DNA from: Liolophura sinensis
Taxonomy: Eukaryota > Mollusca > Polyplacophora > Chitonida > Chitonidae
DNA length: 64,000 nucleotides
NCBI RefSeq assembly: GCF_032854445.1
Contig: NC_088295.1
Coordinates: forward strand, 29,942,470-30,006,469
Direction: 5' to 3'
In this document: positions 47,564-58,583 of the stretch, piece after piece
How the letters are laid out: every line of letters starts with the position of its first letter
Numbering within the stretch: the first letter of the stretch is position 1
Translations under genes and position numbers: made by a program
Notes under the pieces: model-generated
Database searches by the model: none
What the model was told of the DNA's origin: nothing
The model's input: only the letters and a program-made list of their open reading frames with translations

Positions 47564-47798
47564 ACAAATGCTCTTCGATTGGCCTCCGTGGCTCAGTTGA
47601 TTAGCGCGCTAGCGCAGCGTAATGACTTAGCCCGGCCGTAAGTACAAAGGTCTTGCATCAATCTGCGGTTGGTCGTGGGTTTCCCCTGGGCCCTTCCCGG
47701 TTTCCTCCAACCATAATGCTGGCCGCCCTCGTATAAGTGAAATATTCTTGAGTACGGCGTAAAACACACACACACACACAAATAAACAAATGCTCTTC
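47564..47798 (+). mobile_element. SINE (main family), internally deleted, 13-bp target duplication
   Basis: The head ggcctccgtggctcagttga starts at 47,581 and the tail ends in an (ac)n-rich stretch to 47,785. The direct repeat acaaatgctcttc flanks it (47,564-47,576 and 47,786-47,798). Compared with the copy at 47,103, part of the segment between the head and the ggttggtcgtgggtttcccc block is missing, removing the B-box region. The tail has changed from the usual aaat repeat to (ac)n at 47,764-47,780. Confidence 0.93.
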
Positions 47799-48143
47799 TC
47801 CAGCAACCTGACATACATGTATTACCTGCCCTTAAGTCCTAGTAAAGCAACGCTTTAACCAGCTTAAAGTTACAACCAACGGGAGAGTTTTTTTCGAGTC
47901 TCTCGCTTTATTGGAGAGAATTCGCTGAACTTATAACGAGAGGTTATATACCTTGAAGATGAATATAGCGTATATTAAAACATAGGTTCATTATGCGTAC
48001 TGTAATATGTTTGTTAGTTAAGGTTTATGATCGGAAAAAAGACAGAAAGAGCTCGAGGATAACAACAGAACCCAGCCAGAGCGATTTTCTGATGCAATTC
48101 TGACCTAAAGCACCAGCCGAAATACTCTAGATTATTCAGCTGT

Positions 48144-48292
48144 CATGAGGTTGAATGGTCGTGGGTTTCCCCCGGGCTCTGCCCGGTTTCCTCCCACCAT
48201 AATTCTAGCCGCCGTCGTATAAGTGAAATATTCTTGAGTGCGGCGTAAAACACCAATCAAATAAATAAATAAATAAATAAACATGAGGTTGA
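48144..48292 (+). mobile_element. 5'-truncated SINE with 11-bp target duplication
   Basis: Only the 3' half is present, from atggtcgtgggtttcccc to an (aaat)n tail. It is flanked by catgaggttga at 48,144-48,154 and 48,282-48,292. Because the duplication directly abuts the truncated end, the truncation happened during insertion, as in target-primed reverse transcription. The (aaat)n tail is the best clue to the partner LINE's 3' end. Confidence 0.93.
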
Positions 48293-48471
48293 TATTGGGC
48301 ATTCCCTGCCACATAGGCTTTATAGTTACGTTCACAGTGCACTTATTATTATTATTACTATTATTGTTATTCACAAAATCACGTTCCTGTAGTGTTCTGC
48401 TGTATTTTTTTCCCACTTTTTTCTTCCTTTATTATATTTATAACTATGCCCTGTTTTTGTCTGAAATAAAG

Positions 48472-48472
48472 A

Positions 48473-48519
<47 letters not shown>
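48472..48519. repeat. (att)n microsatellite
   Basis: About 15 units of att. A shorter interrupted run of the same motif lies at about 48,343-48,371. The open frames through it (poly-Leu or poly-Asn) are by-products. Confidence 0.95.
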
Positions 48520-48520
<1 letters not shown>

Positions 48521-48943
48521 CAGTTGTCTGTAGAAAGATAATGTCACATCCAACAGTTTGAGCTTTCGCTAAAATGTTCTGTTTGCTCATGAGATGCACG
48601 TCTAAAACGTGAAAAAGTACACGGATATGTTGAAAATGGTGGCACTCCAAATTAAAATTTCTCATGTTAAATGGAGAGAACACTCTTGTTGCATGCAGGA
48701 CAAGGTAATATGGGTAGCTTTGAGTGCTTTGCATTTCTTCTGTAGTTGATTTATTGCAGTGTAAGGCCATTTTTCGCAACACAGTTCGCCACTTTAGGGC
48801 GCAACAAGAACATGGCAGTTGCCAGAGAGAATAAATGAATAAACGATTATAATTTACGCAACAAAAACTCCGAAATGGCCGTTTTGTGCATTTATTTGAT
48901 GCCGTTGACTGTTGTTATTCATTACTCGTTATTGTTCTGTGTC

Positions 48944-49342
48944 AATAAACCTAGATGTGGAGCACGCATACACATGTTAGAAGGATCAAGCTTTCAATTT
49001 GAGAGAGAAGATTCTTTGTTTAATGTAAAATTTGACATGTGGTGCACTGTAAAAAATGTTGTATATGCACTTGTTTGTATGGGATGTGGCAAACAATATA
49101 TTGGCCAGACCTCAGATCTCCGCTCCAGACTGACGCTGCATCGACAACATATCAACAACGAGGAATATTGTCATCTTCCAGTCAGGAAGCACATACGCTC
49201 ATGTGCACTGTCATTGACTCCCTCCTTTAAAGTCTCTCCATTTTATAAAGTATTAGATGGAAATCAAGGCACCTTAGATGTTAAAGAAACTTTCTTCATA
49301 AATAAATACAACCCATGTCTCAATGGTAGTCATCGGCCCTAA
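48944..49342 (+). CDS. Penelope-like element, C-terminal GIY-YIG endonuclease fragment
   Basis: Penelope-like elements encode a reverse transcriptase followed by a GIY-YIG endonuclease; this is the endonuclease part. The open frame starts at 48,875, but its first 23 codons look like flanking sequence. Similarity starts at NKPRCG (codon 24), the zinc-linked segment before the nuclease. The domain then shows VVY (62-64) as the GIY strand, YIG at 75-77, the catalytic Arg in RSRLTLHRQH (83-92) and a Glu at 138 in KETFFINKYNPCLN. CMGCG (68-72) is typical of animal Penelope-like copies. The second Cys of the upstream RCGxC motif is replaced (RCGAR). The frame ends at a TAA after HRP at 49,340-49,342. 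The RT is absent, so this is a 5'-truncated copy, yet about 130 codons stay open, suggesting modest age. SLX1-type host nucleases are less likely given the missing RING and the context. Confidence 0.82.
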   Translation, partial: NKPRCGARIHMLEGSSFQFEREDSLFNVKFDMWCTVKNVVYALVCMGCGKQYIGQTSDLRSRLTLHRQHINNEEYCHLPVRKHIRSCALSLTPSFKVSPFYKVLDGNQGTLDVKETFFINKYNPCLNGSHRP

Positions 49343-49486
49343 TATCGTACCTCAGAATATCATGATATACCACATGCTTGTATAATTTATAGTGATTAAT
49401 TTTGTCAGACCAGTCCACTTTTATTACTCATTGTATGTATATATATATAGTACTCGTTGTATATGTCCAAATATTATGTCACAGAT

Positions 49487-49549
49487 TATCCGCAGGGTCA
49501 TCCGTTCGATGCTAATAAAGACGCATCGTCACTAGTCGCCCTGCGGATA
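49487..49549. other. Two-tier hairpin (11-bp outer stem, 6-bp inner stem)
   Basis: tatccgcaggg at 49,487-49,497 pairs perfectly with ccctgcggata at 49,539-49,549. Inside, cgatgc at 49,507-49,512 pairs with gcatcg at 49,523-49,528 around a 10-base loop. The asymmetric junction sequences (tcatccgtt and tcactagtcg) lie between the two stems. This is the layout of a structured RNA or small ribozyme. See the findings for the hammerhead comparison. Confidence 0.7.
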
Positions 49550-49717
49550 GACACTGTTAGGTACTTATTAATCTATTGTTCGCTACTTAACAGATTTATA
49601 CATGTGCGACCTTGTTCCCAGTAACAATTTATCCATGTATTTTGGCATGTAAGTAAACCACTGCCTGTTTTGACATATACATAACATGTTCCTTAGTTAC
49701 TGGTAACACATATCCTA

Positions 49718-49723
49718 TATAAA
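49718..49723 (+). promoter_or_regulatory. TATA-like box in Penelope-like terminal region
   Basis: A tataaa hexamer inside cctatataaagacc, in otherwise mixed-composition sequence 3' of the GIY-YIG frame. It could serve as a promoter if this part is a terminal repeat. No transcript evidence. Confidence 0.25.
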
Positions 49724-49875
49724 GACCTCGGTGGACATTCATATTCATATTCCTTGAAAATAACATGAAGTTTGAAACTGCAGTTGGAATATAACAGAAT
49801 GCAGAAAGTTAAGAAGGCGTTTTATTATTTTTTTCCTATGTAAATTCTCCTCACCAGGGGATCTTTCTCTATTTC

Positions 49876-49878
<3 letters not shown>

Positions 49879-49909
<31 letters not shown>
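49879..49909. repeat. (at)n microsatellite
   Basis: About 15 units of at, followed by gtatac and a t-run. Confidence 0.95.
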
Positions 49910-49912
<3 letters not shown>

Positions 49913-52900
49913 ACTTTTTTTTCTTGGTCCGCCATGATATGACTGCATTTCTACTAAAGTGGCATAAATCTATACCCATGCATTCATCCATTCTTTCACT
50001 GGCAACTGAATAGGCTGTGTCAATATGTGAAGTGTATACATGTCTTCTGACATTTCATACTGACAATTTCTACTGGCGATTCACTTCTGAATGAAATACC
50101 TCTCTGCGGCTATTTGCACGCAACAAAATGTTAACACTCTCCGCATGTAAGTTAATTTGACACATGCTAATATCAATATCGTACCATGCACGAGAACTCT
50201 GTAATTAGTATTGACGATGCGTTATCAATGTAATATGATTGTTAGCGTCTTAATCCACCTGCACACCTATTCTCACAGAAGGGATCCATCTCTGGAGCTT
50301 CGGCCAGGATTCATTCAAACAGTGTCATTGGCAGTCAGCCCATTGTTGACTTTGACAGACAGACGGATGAAAATGCAATGTAGTGTAAACTGCCGACTCA
50401 CCCAATGTCCCTGAACAACAGAGCAGGAATAAAAGAAGAATCGGCTTAAAGCTGCGGAAAGAATGCCGAGCCACTTGGTAGGCACCACCCACAGATTCAC
50501 AACGGTCGAGAACTTCCAAATGGCAGGAGAAGCGCTGAAAGTTTAAAGGACTTGGTCTTGAAACACACTGATCTTCCTATTTTTTCATACGATTTAAAAC
50601 CCTGCTCTTGTCAAAACGACATTCATAGCCAACTTTAGTCATGCACAGAGAGCATCAGTTAAATTCCAATTAGTGCAAACCTTGGTGTATAGGGGGATAT
50701 CTATCAAAAGTTCTTGTGAAAAAAAGGAAATATCTTACACAAAGCCTACTTGCGTAATATAAACATGTTTTTTTCCCCAGCTATTAGGCTTAGCCTAATA
50801 CAACAGTCTTGTTCAGATAGCAAGAATAACAATTAAAAAACTATTCGCCCTTTTTATTCTATCTTTGGAACTTTTGCATGAAAAGAAATATCTAGCTCAT
50901 CTTTAATCCATACACACAAACAGTATTTGTCACTTGAGCAAATATAAAAAAATGCTGAAAAGGAAAAATTCGGGACGTAATCTTGACAGTTAAAGCACAG
51001 AATGGGGGATACATCACTTAAGTTGTCTTATCTTTACGACATGGTGTCTTTAGGTGTATGGCATAGATATCAAGAATACTCGTTAGAGAGTTTGAAGCAC
51101 ATATCTCACTGATACACAGTGGATAAATTAATTTGATTAAACAACAGCAAGATATATTGCACGAGATTTTAACGCGGAAGCCAAAATCTAACTCACTGCC
51201 AATCACAGCTGAAGTTTATGGGTGCAATATGTTAAAAGAATGTCACTCTTTCGGGTGAATGTAAAGAGTATAAATACATAAAAAAGGTTTGAAATCCAGG
51301 TCATTGGCTGTATTGATTTCTGTATTATTTTACGCTAAAGTGTGATAATCTTTCGACGAACTTTCTTGCCGACTTAATCGAAACATGCCAGCTTCCGTAC
51401 TGGTAAATTAGGTTTAATTTCTCAATTGTCTGTTACGTTCTTTAATGTCTTTGTGGTGGCGCAGTAATATGTATGCCATCTCTCCAAATCCGCTATAACA
51501 TCACAAGGACGATAAGCATTATAAAAAGTCAGGCCCGCACTGACAGACACCGCGGAGTGTAGTTGAACGGGAATATCTTCTCATATTGACTCAGTGAGTA
51601 AAACACGGTTATCCACTCCAACACTGTAGCCAGTCCTCGTAAGATCCTTTGTACTGCACACTGAGATGATCCATTGACAGCCTGGATATGTAAGCGCATT
51701 TACGCGATGCGAAAACAGCCAAAAAGACGGCACGCCTGCTGTTGCTTGACGAGATTTATAAGGATGGCGAATCTACGGTATTTATGAACAGGCTGTAAAA
51801 AAGACCAAATGCCTTGATAAACTAGGTTCATGGAGCGATAGGTTTACAATGACCCATTCGCGTCTTCCTGCTAACGTTATGTTTTCAACGTTACACCTTT
51901 ATTCCGGACTGATCCGCCCCTTTTGTTTATTTATATATGGAATCTTTTTGCATTTGCTATTGATCACTTGTATCGTCCCCATTTGTTAAAAAGTAAGGAA
52001 TGTTCAGGCCCTGTGTTGATTTTATGAACGTAAATGTATAAGGTAGAAGTTGCCCTACGTTATAATCATCCTCAAATCATACCAGTACCATGAAGGCCTT
52101 ACGCATGATACACGGATAGCCTGGTTCGGACGCATTTGGAAATTTGTACTCAAACTTGTAAGTCACTTTGCTACGCCCCTGTATGCTGCTGGCACGTTAA
52201 TAACATGACAAATGTCGTATGTCTGAAAGCTGCAATGGTAAAATGAAAATTTCTTAGATGTTACGGTTTTGAAGAAATCAGTTAGCAAACTGACTGTCCT
52301 ATTTGTGGCAGTAAAATTGTGTGTGCAGATATGAGAGTCCACATCATCTTTACAGCTCGCTACTTTCCATATTGCAAGCATAATATATGTACTAATACAT
52401 TTTATGGGGCCATTTTAAAATCTGCACACTCCATGGTCTCTATGTAACCACTACCTGCACAGAAAGAGAATGTATTTCATTGCGGATACAATTTGGTGCA
52501 AACAAGAAGTGTATGAAATTTTGGGAAAGCAAATATTTCAGTGCTAGTGGTATCTGTTACCGCTCAGTACAAAGTTTAAGACAAGCTTTTTGACGTTATA
52601 TCATCGTTTAGTTTTAACGTCACAATAGTTGACAGTTCAATGGACATGTTCTTTGGTAACTTGATGAAACAATTAGAACAATCAATGCAGCTAAAATGTT
52701 TTTAGCACAATTTGTTTCAATCAGCTCTCGATGCCTCCTTTAGACCTCCTTTACAAAATACGTTCGAACTGATACGGCCATTTGAGGGTGGAAAATGTCA
52801 GTAATAGATAGTTGAGAGTGACAAATTGTTGGCATCATCAGGTATCAGTGCTGTATCAAAGATCATTCTGTATGTGCACCGTGGGAGGCATTGCCTCGGT

Positions 52901-53590
52901 AAAAGGTGAATCTGCTATAAGAGTAACCGGTGACAACCGAAGTACAGGGGCAGTTGAAAGTGTTGACATCTTTTTCGCCTACGCAAATAATCCATTTACC
53001 GAAACTCTTTATCAAGGTTTCTGCTACTTTACGACAGTTAAACACAGATAAAACTACCCAGAGCAGAGATCTAACCTAGAAAACTTTAAGGCCCACATTA
53101 GGGTTTTAATGACAGAACACACTTGCAGGTGATTGTTTTCTGAATAATTTTTTCTTTACATCGACACTAAATTGGTGTCTTTTTCCACGTATCCCGGAAC
53201 TCGTTCCGCTTGCTCCATGGTCCCGTGTTTCTTTTTTTCTGGGAACACTTTGTGTTGCAATTCAAAAGTTTTGATGAGTGTGATGAATTAACTGTTTTAA
53301 ATGCTCTGGTTCAATCCACCATAAAAGGAGTAATTGCCAACGTCCAAACAGATTTGGTACACACACGTTCAACCAAAATGTGAGAAGACAACAATTAAAG
53401 GGTCGAAGCGTCGTACACTTTATGTTCGCCGGAGAAAGATAAAAGTAACATTGGTCAAGGCGACCAAAACCAGTATGGTCGCACTTTATTTGATCATCAG
53501 ATCTGTCTTGAAGCAATCATCATCACTGGTTGATTTAATATCTCATGTATAGTAAGCCCATGTACCTTTACCAACATGTCGAAGCACTGA
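49910..53590. other. No recognisable feature
   Basis: AT-rich, only short open frames. The plus-strand frame at 52,812-53,051 is largely mirrored by one on the minus strand and has no recognisable domain. Confidence 0.55.
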
Positions 53591-53675
53591 TTTATTTATT
53601 TATTTGATTGGTGTTTTACGCACTCAAAAAATATTTTATTTATACGACGGCGGCCAGCATTATGGTGGAAGGAAA
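53591..53675 (-). mobile_element. SINE tail fragment (main family), inverted
   Basis: Starts with tttatttatttatttgattg and goes through ggtgttttacgcactc, atacgacggcggccagcatt and atggtggaaggaaac, then stops. This is the 3' half of the main SINE read backwards. The a-rich tail is intact and the head absent, consistent with a 5'-truncated insertion. No clear target duplication. Confidence 0.85.
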
Positions 53676-54420
53676 CTTTGGATTACACCGTGACCTTTTC
53701 TGACCATATTGGAACCGGTTGGTGTCACGTCAACTTTTTGCCACTTGACATGCATAGATTGCTATATTGTTATTAAAAATGCATCTTCCTTTAGAGCTAT
53801 GAATGCATTCTACAAATGGACCTTGAAACGAACTATTTCAAGCCAAAAGTATTGCTGTGGCATCAATGATACCCTCTGGGTCCCAACAGACCATCACGAA
53901 ATCCTATGTTTTTAACTGCATTTTAGTCCATTCTAAAAGATTCTAAAAATTCTAAAAGAATAAATCAATCATAAAGACTTCATTTTAGTGTTTTATTTGC
54001 CTTTTAACGTTAACGTTGCCTAGATCAACGTTACTCTAACACATGTTTCACGTTGCCTTATTTTTATTCGACATTGTTCTACCTGACACAGACAACCTTT
54101 GACGCTTACCTAGCCCATATTCGACCTTGCCCCTGGTGTTACTCTACCCCACGTTTAATGTAGTCCATCGCTGGCGTTGCCTTGGGTCGAGCTCAGTGTA
54201 GTTTCTTAACTAACCGTGCATAGAAATAAATCCAAGTGTCCAGAGTTTCCATTATCATTTCACCTGCTACATTGGTGCGCAAATAACAATGTGTTTTACA
54301 TCATCGATCAGCTGCTCGTGCATATTTACAGCCGTTACATGTATATGTATATAATGTCTTTTTGACTCGTCTAACGAAAGTGGTATGCGTTTAACGTCTT
54401 TGATGCTTAACTTCTCAGAT
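53676..54420. other. No recognisable feature
   Basis: Contains a small direct repeat of ttctaaaa near 53,932-53,960. Nothing else of note. Confidence 0.5.
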
Positions 54421-57400
54421 GTACGCAGTGGGCGTCAATCAAATCAGCTCACATTGCGAGCAAACCTAGCTACTCCGGTAGGTTAGGCCAGCATTTCAAC
54501 ATTTCATCTTCTTTGCAGTGATATTGTTAAAACTCAGGACTTGACACTGAGTCATCAACATTTACGTATTAAAATTTGTTATGATGTGACAGTTTTGACA
54601 GAAACGCATTATCACGGTGTCTTCCAAATGACAGAGTCTACACTGCTACGGGTTGTCACCCTTGAGGCGCGTAATACCAAATAGTAGTTAGATGCGCGTT
54701 ACAAAGCAATTTCTATCGATCTAGTGCAAAATCCTTTTTGTAAAAATTCTAGATCTTTCATTCTCGCCATTACCAGCGGAATTATTTTTGCCTCTGATCA
54801 CTGTTTTTACAAAGCACACATGAAAACGTGATAGACAGGTTCATGTACAGTTTCAATCCTCGATTTTTTTCCTAAGTATTGCTTCTAAAGGGCTTACATC
54901 AGGAACAGATAAAACATACAAGAGTAGCAAGCTAAGAGTAGCCCCCCCCCCTCCCCTTTCTCTCGCAGAATCAAACAAAAAAGAAAAGTAAACACACTGA
55001 ACAGAATGTATGTAAAAGAGAGAGCTTTTCTGGATAGAAAGAAGGATTTTGAAAGCAGAATCCTAAGTAAGGAATTCTGAGACCACAACAATCAAACTAG
55101 ATGCCAGATGATTGAGGAAGCTTATATTCAGAAAATACGAAAACCAAAATAACTTGAAGTGGATGTAGATTTCTTGGTAAGGTAATGTTGTTAAATAACG
55201 TGGACAAGCAGATCGCAATTGTGAACACATTATTTCCATTATATTCTCTGATTATTTATTTCAATAAGGGAGAATAAGCACCACATTTAGTAACACTGCG
55301 CACTCGAGTAGCAAGCATATGGCTATATGACTCACAACAAAATGTTCCCCATTTCACTGGTCCTTGGAACTTAGCACTCGGTTTTCGCATGTCCAAGCTC
55401 TGGATATGACTGGATCTACTTCGATAGGAAGGTCAAGTAGTTGAGTTATGAGGCTTAAAGGACTTTATAATGCCCAGGTACCTGTATGTAAATATTAAAG
55501 GGCTAACTATGGGAATGAATTGCATTCAAATGATTGGACTGATTGGTGTTAAACGCATTAATTCATCATTTCCTTTTTCACAATCATGACAGTAAAGCAT
55601 TGGTAAGTTATAGCGAAGAATAACTCAACGTATTACACGAATATTTGGTATGTGTGTTACCCATCAATTGTCAAGGGGAGGCTTTTAACGGCGTTTTCGG
55701 CTTATTGGCCCAATGACGTCAAGGACAATGGAACATTAAAAATGCTTGAGATTGCAACATAAACATCGAGAGGCTCAGCATTTTCGTCAACTACGTATCA
55801 ATAAAGATAAGCAATGTGTAAATATTCTTTTAATTAAATCTGTTCATCGAAAGAGGCAATTGTATACTAGCCAACAGGTCAATAATCGCAAGGCCATTTT
55901 CCAAAACGACGTCTAATACAAACCAGAAACTTAGAAAGTATATAAATTATGAAGAAGTTATGCAGAGAGAAGAAGTCAACAGTTTTCAATGATGTTGAAA
56001 AAGCGCTAGGTATGTTCTAGGTGAACGGGTCAAATCAGTATTTAAATCGTGTGCAGTGCTGTAGTGTATTCTTTTATCCAGTCATCTATATTCATCTCTT
56101 TGTAAAATCAGCCATACTATAATCTGTTTCTTTGAGTCAGACGCCTATTTTGAGCTGACGGTTAAATCAGTCAGTAACACCAACTCTAAAAAAAGGGGGT
56201 TTTGAGAGACAAACAAATTACTCTCCTTTGTCCGCTATGCCACTTGTTGTTGAATAATTATGACATCACATCCCTCAAGTTCTTGGTGTTGATACCAGGC
56301 TTATGAAGTTTAACATTATAAATTACAAACAGTATTCTAACTGCATTTGCCTTGCAATAAGATAAACGCACAATATTTTAATGTATGCGGCTTGTGGTGT
56401 TGCTTGTCACTAACGAAAGACAATTTTGGTAGCGAGTATGACTGATTTTACAGACAGCTGAATATAGGCGACTGACAAAATGAAAAAGACTACAGTATGT
56501 AAATTGTCGATAGTAATAATATCTCGGGCCATGTTGACACGTAATTCAACGCGATGAATATACGCCCCTAACCCCAAGTTAAACGAAGTTAGACACAGTC
56601 ACGGAGCAGTGCCAGAGATTCTTGACGCTCTGTCCATGCTTAGCCACGAGGTAAGCATAATCATTGTAAAACTTAAGAAACTTGGATTAAAGGCGTTTGA
56701 TGGAATCACCTTTACACGCTAGCTTTTACAGTAATAGAAGGATCTAACATACTCGTACGCTACAATGCGAGATATGTACACCCCATATGCAGGACCTTCG
56801 CTATATTGCTCCACAAGTAAGGATAATTTGCAGAGTCAAAGTTGACATCCCTCTTGACGTTAATCTCGCAAAACCCCTTTGTTTAGAGTTGGTGATACAA
56901 AATCGGTAGCATTCCACCTTTTTAATGTAATAATATTGTGTTTCATAAATATTGTTATGGCTGCTTTGTTACGAGCATATAGTACAGGGCTACACGTTTA
57001 ATGTGAAAATAAGGCTCTAAATAAACTATTGCCGAGACTAAAAGACAGGGTGTCGGTTAACACGGATGAAAGTTATAGCAAATGTAATGATAGCAGAATG
57101 TTTAATATTAATAATGCCCTCGATCGATGACGGTTCAGATGCCGCGCACGATTCTTGAATAATTTGATGATCGATGTGAGAAGTTGCTTTGTAGCAGCTG
57201 TTGTATTTGTCGAGATTTAAAGCGCCTTTCCCTCTCTGTCACTATTCGTTGGCTGTGTTCACTATAAGAGGCCGAGGAAGCTGTTTAACAATCGTTGAAG
57301 ACTACCTGTTATCTACAACTTGATGCTGTGTTCATATCTGCACGTCACACATGGGGAAGTGCGCCATGAACTTGCCAAAAGTCAGTGGTTTAAGCTAGGC

Positions 57401-58581
57401 ATTCTAATTTCCTCCATCCAAAAACTAACTGTCATCGTATCAGTGAAATATTATCGTTACACAACAATCAAACCAACCAATAAATCAATCAGTTTTTCTT
57501 CTTAGCACTGTTGTAAATTCGTGGTAACTAATTTGAAGTTTTTTGAGAGCTACAATTCAAGTGATGCCCCCCTGTGTTATTCAGCTTTATATTTCATTAT
57601 GTTAGACGCTGGTGGAGATTAAAGCCGAGTAATAAAGTTTAAATAACCGTGAAAAAAATTTAAAAAATTCGAACACGCTAAGGCATAAATGCATGAATGT
57701 TATGTTATATATTTAAAAAGTCTTCAATTGTATTCATGATAGTAAGGAAACTGATGTTGATTTCCATATGTTCGTGGAAAATTGGATGTATTAAAGCCCT
57801 GTATGATTCGTTTATTTTGAATTATAATTTGGCGTCATGTTTTTGTCGCCATGCCAACCGTCCATATGTTTAATATAGAAGTACGAATACCGTGTAAATT
57901 GATGAGAATAGAGAACACGTACAGGGTGGTTTATAAGAAAATATTTAATGAAGTTTGCCGAGGCGTTTAGAACCGGAAACTAAAACCTTATTATTTACTT
58001 ATTAGGTAAACAAATGGAATGTCGTTGGAGTCGAATGTGGAGTGTTTTCATTAAAGGTTAAGCTTAATCAAGCTGTATATTTCCAGCGGTATACATACAT
58101 ATAAATCTCATCCCTGATTAGAGATTGTATCGGAGAAAGTTTTGACATTGTGCCAACCATTTGACATAGCACTAATGAGTACAACTATAGGATAACCAAA
58201 CTTAACCAACAACTAATCAGCAACAACAACAAAAACATTATGTCCGTGGCTTTTAAAAAAACATGTAACCGTTTTATGTCATAAGTGGGTTAAGCGCCCA
58301 GTAACTAATTAAAAGCTCTCTGGTTAGGATTGATAGAAATCCATTTGCATGGTCATTTCGGTCCATGAAGATTCGAAAAACTGCAATCACTGAGACGATA
58401 TACGATGTCAATAAGCTTAGGTCATTAATGCACACCACATGGAATGGTACATGTATGTCAGCAGTGTTAGGCTTCAGTAGCAATTGTAAAAACTGGTAAA
58501 TCTACTGTATAACGTTTTACCTAATCTGTATTCTTGTTACTATGTGGACAAGTTAAGATAAAAACAGATCAACAGAGCGTG
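54421..58581. repeat. 4.16-kb tandem segmental duplication, copy 1
   Basis: Starts gtacgcagtgggcgtcaatc and ends aacagagcgtg. It is followed, after two extra bases (tt), by copy 2 at 58,584. The copies are head to tail and about 99.4 percent identical by hand count. I see no inverted or long terminal repeats at the edges, so this does not look like a transposon. Inside are a C-rich tract (54,943-54,956) and an old SINE (about 57,340-57,495). The short open frames (54,894-55,091, 57,320-57,505, 58,274-58,483) are not preserved in length between copies, which argues against coding. Confidence 0.97.
57340..57495 (+). mobile_element. Diverged SINE inside duplication copy 1
   Basis: Contains cagtggtttaagctaggc, tttcctccatccaaaaacta, tgtcatcgtatcagtgaaat, attatcg and a caaaccaaccaataaatcaa tail. 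The order matches the 3' half of bivalve-type SINEs (tttcctccaNcca, cgtataagtgaaatatt, aaatcaatcaa). Copy 2 has it at about 61,490-61,645. The third, older relative at about 63.9 kb lacks it, so insertion came after the oldest duplication and before the youngest. Confidence 0.55.
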
Positions 58582-58583
58582 TT

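Larger units (their letters stand above)
49343..49800 (+). other. Probable 3' untranslated/terminal-repeat region of the Penelope-like element
   Basis: Follows the GIY-YIG stop codon. It includes an (at)n run (49,437-49,449), a two-tier hairpin (49,487-49,549) and a TATA-like tatataaag (49,716-49,724) about 15 bp before a catattcatattcc repeat. Terminal regions of these elements often carry a promoter and a self-cleaving RNA. The right boundary is not defined. Confidence 0.4.

Noticed and set aside
48283-48782. Frames with poly-Leu or poly-Asn runs
   Set aside because: They are direct translations of the (att)n microsatellite.
48875-49342. GIY-YIG frame as a host SLX1-type nuclease gene
   Set aside because: The NKPRCG leader, CMGCG motif and ending fit Penelope-like elements. 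There is no RING domain, and the surroundings are repeats.
49487-49549. Calling the two-tier hairpin a functional hammerhead ribozyme
   Set aside because: The core deviates at invariant positions and there is no proper third stem. It is kept only as a finding to test.
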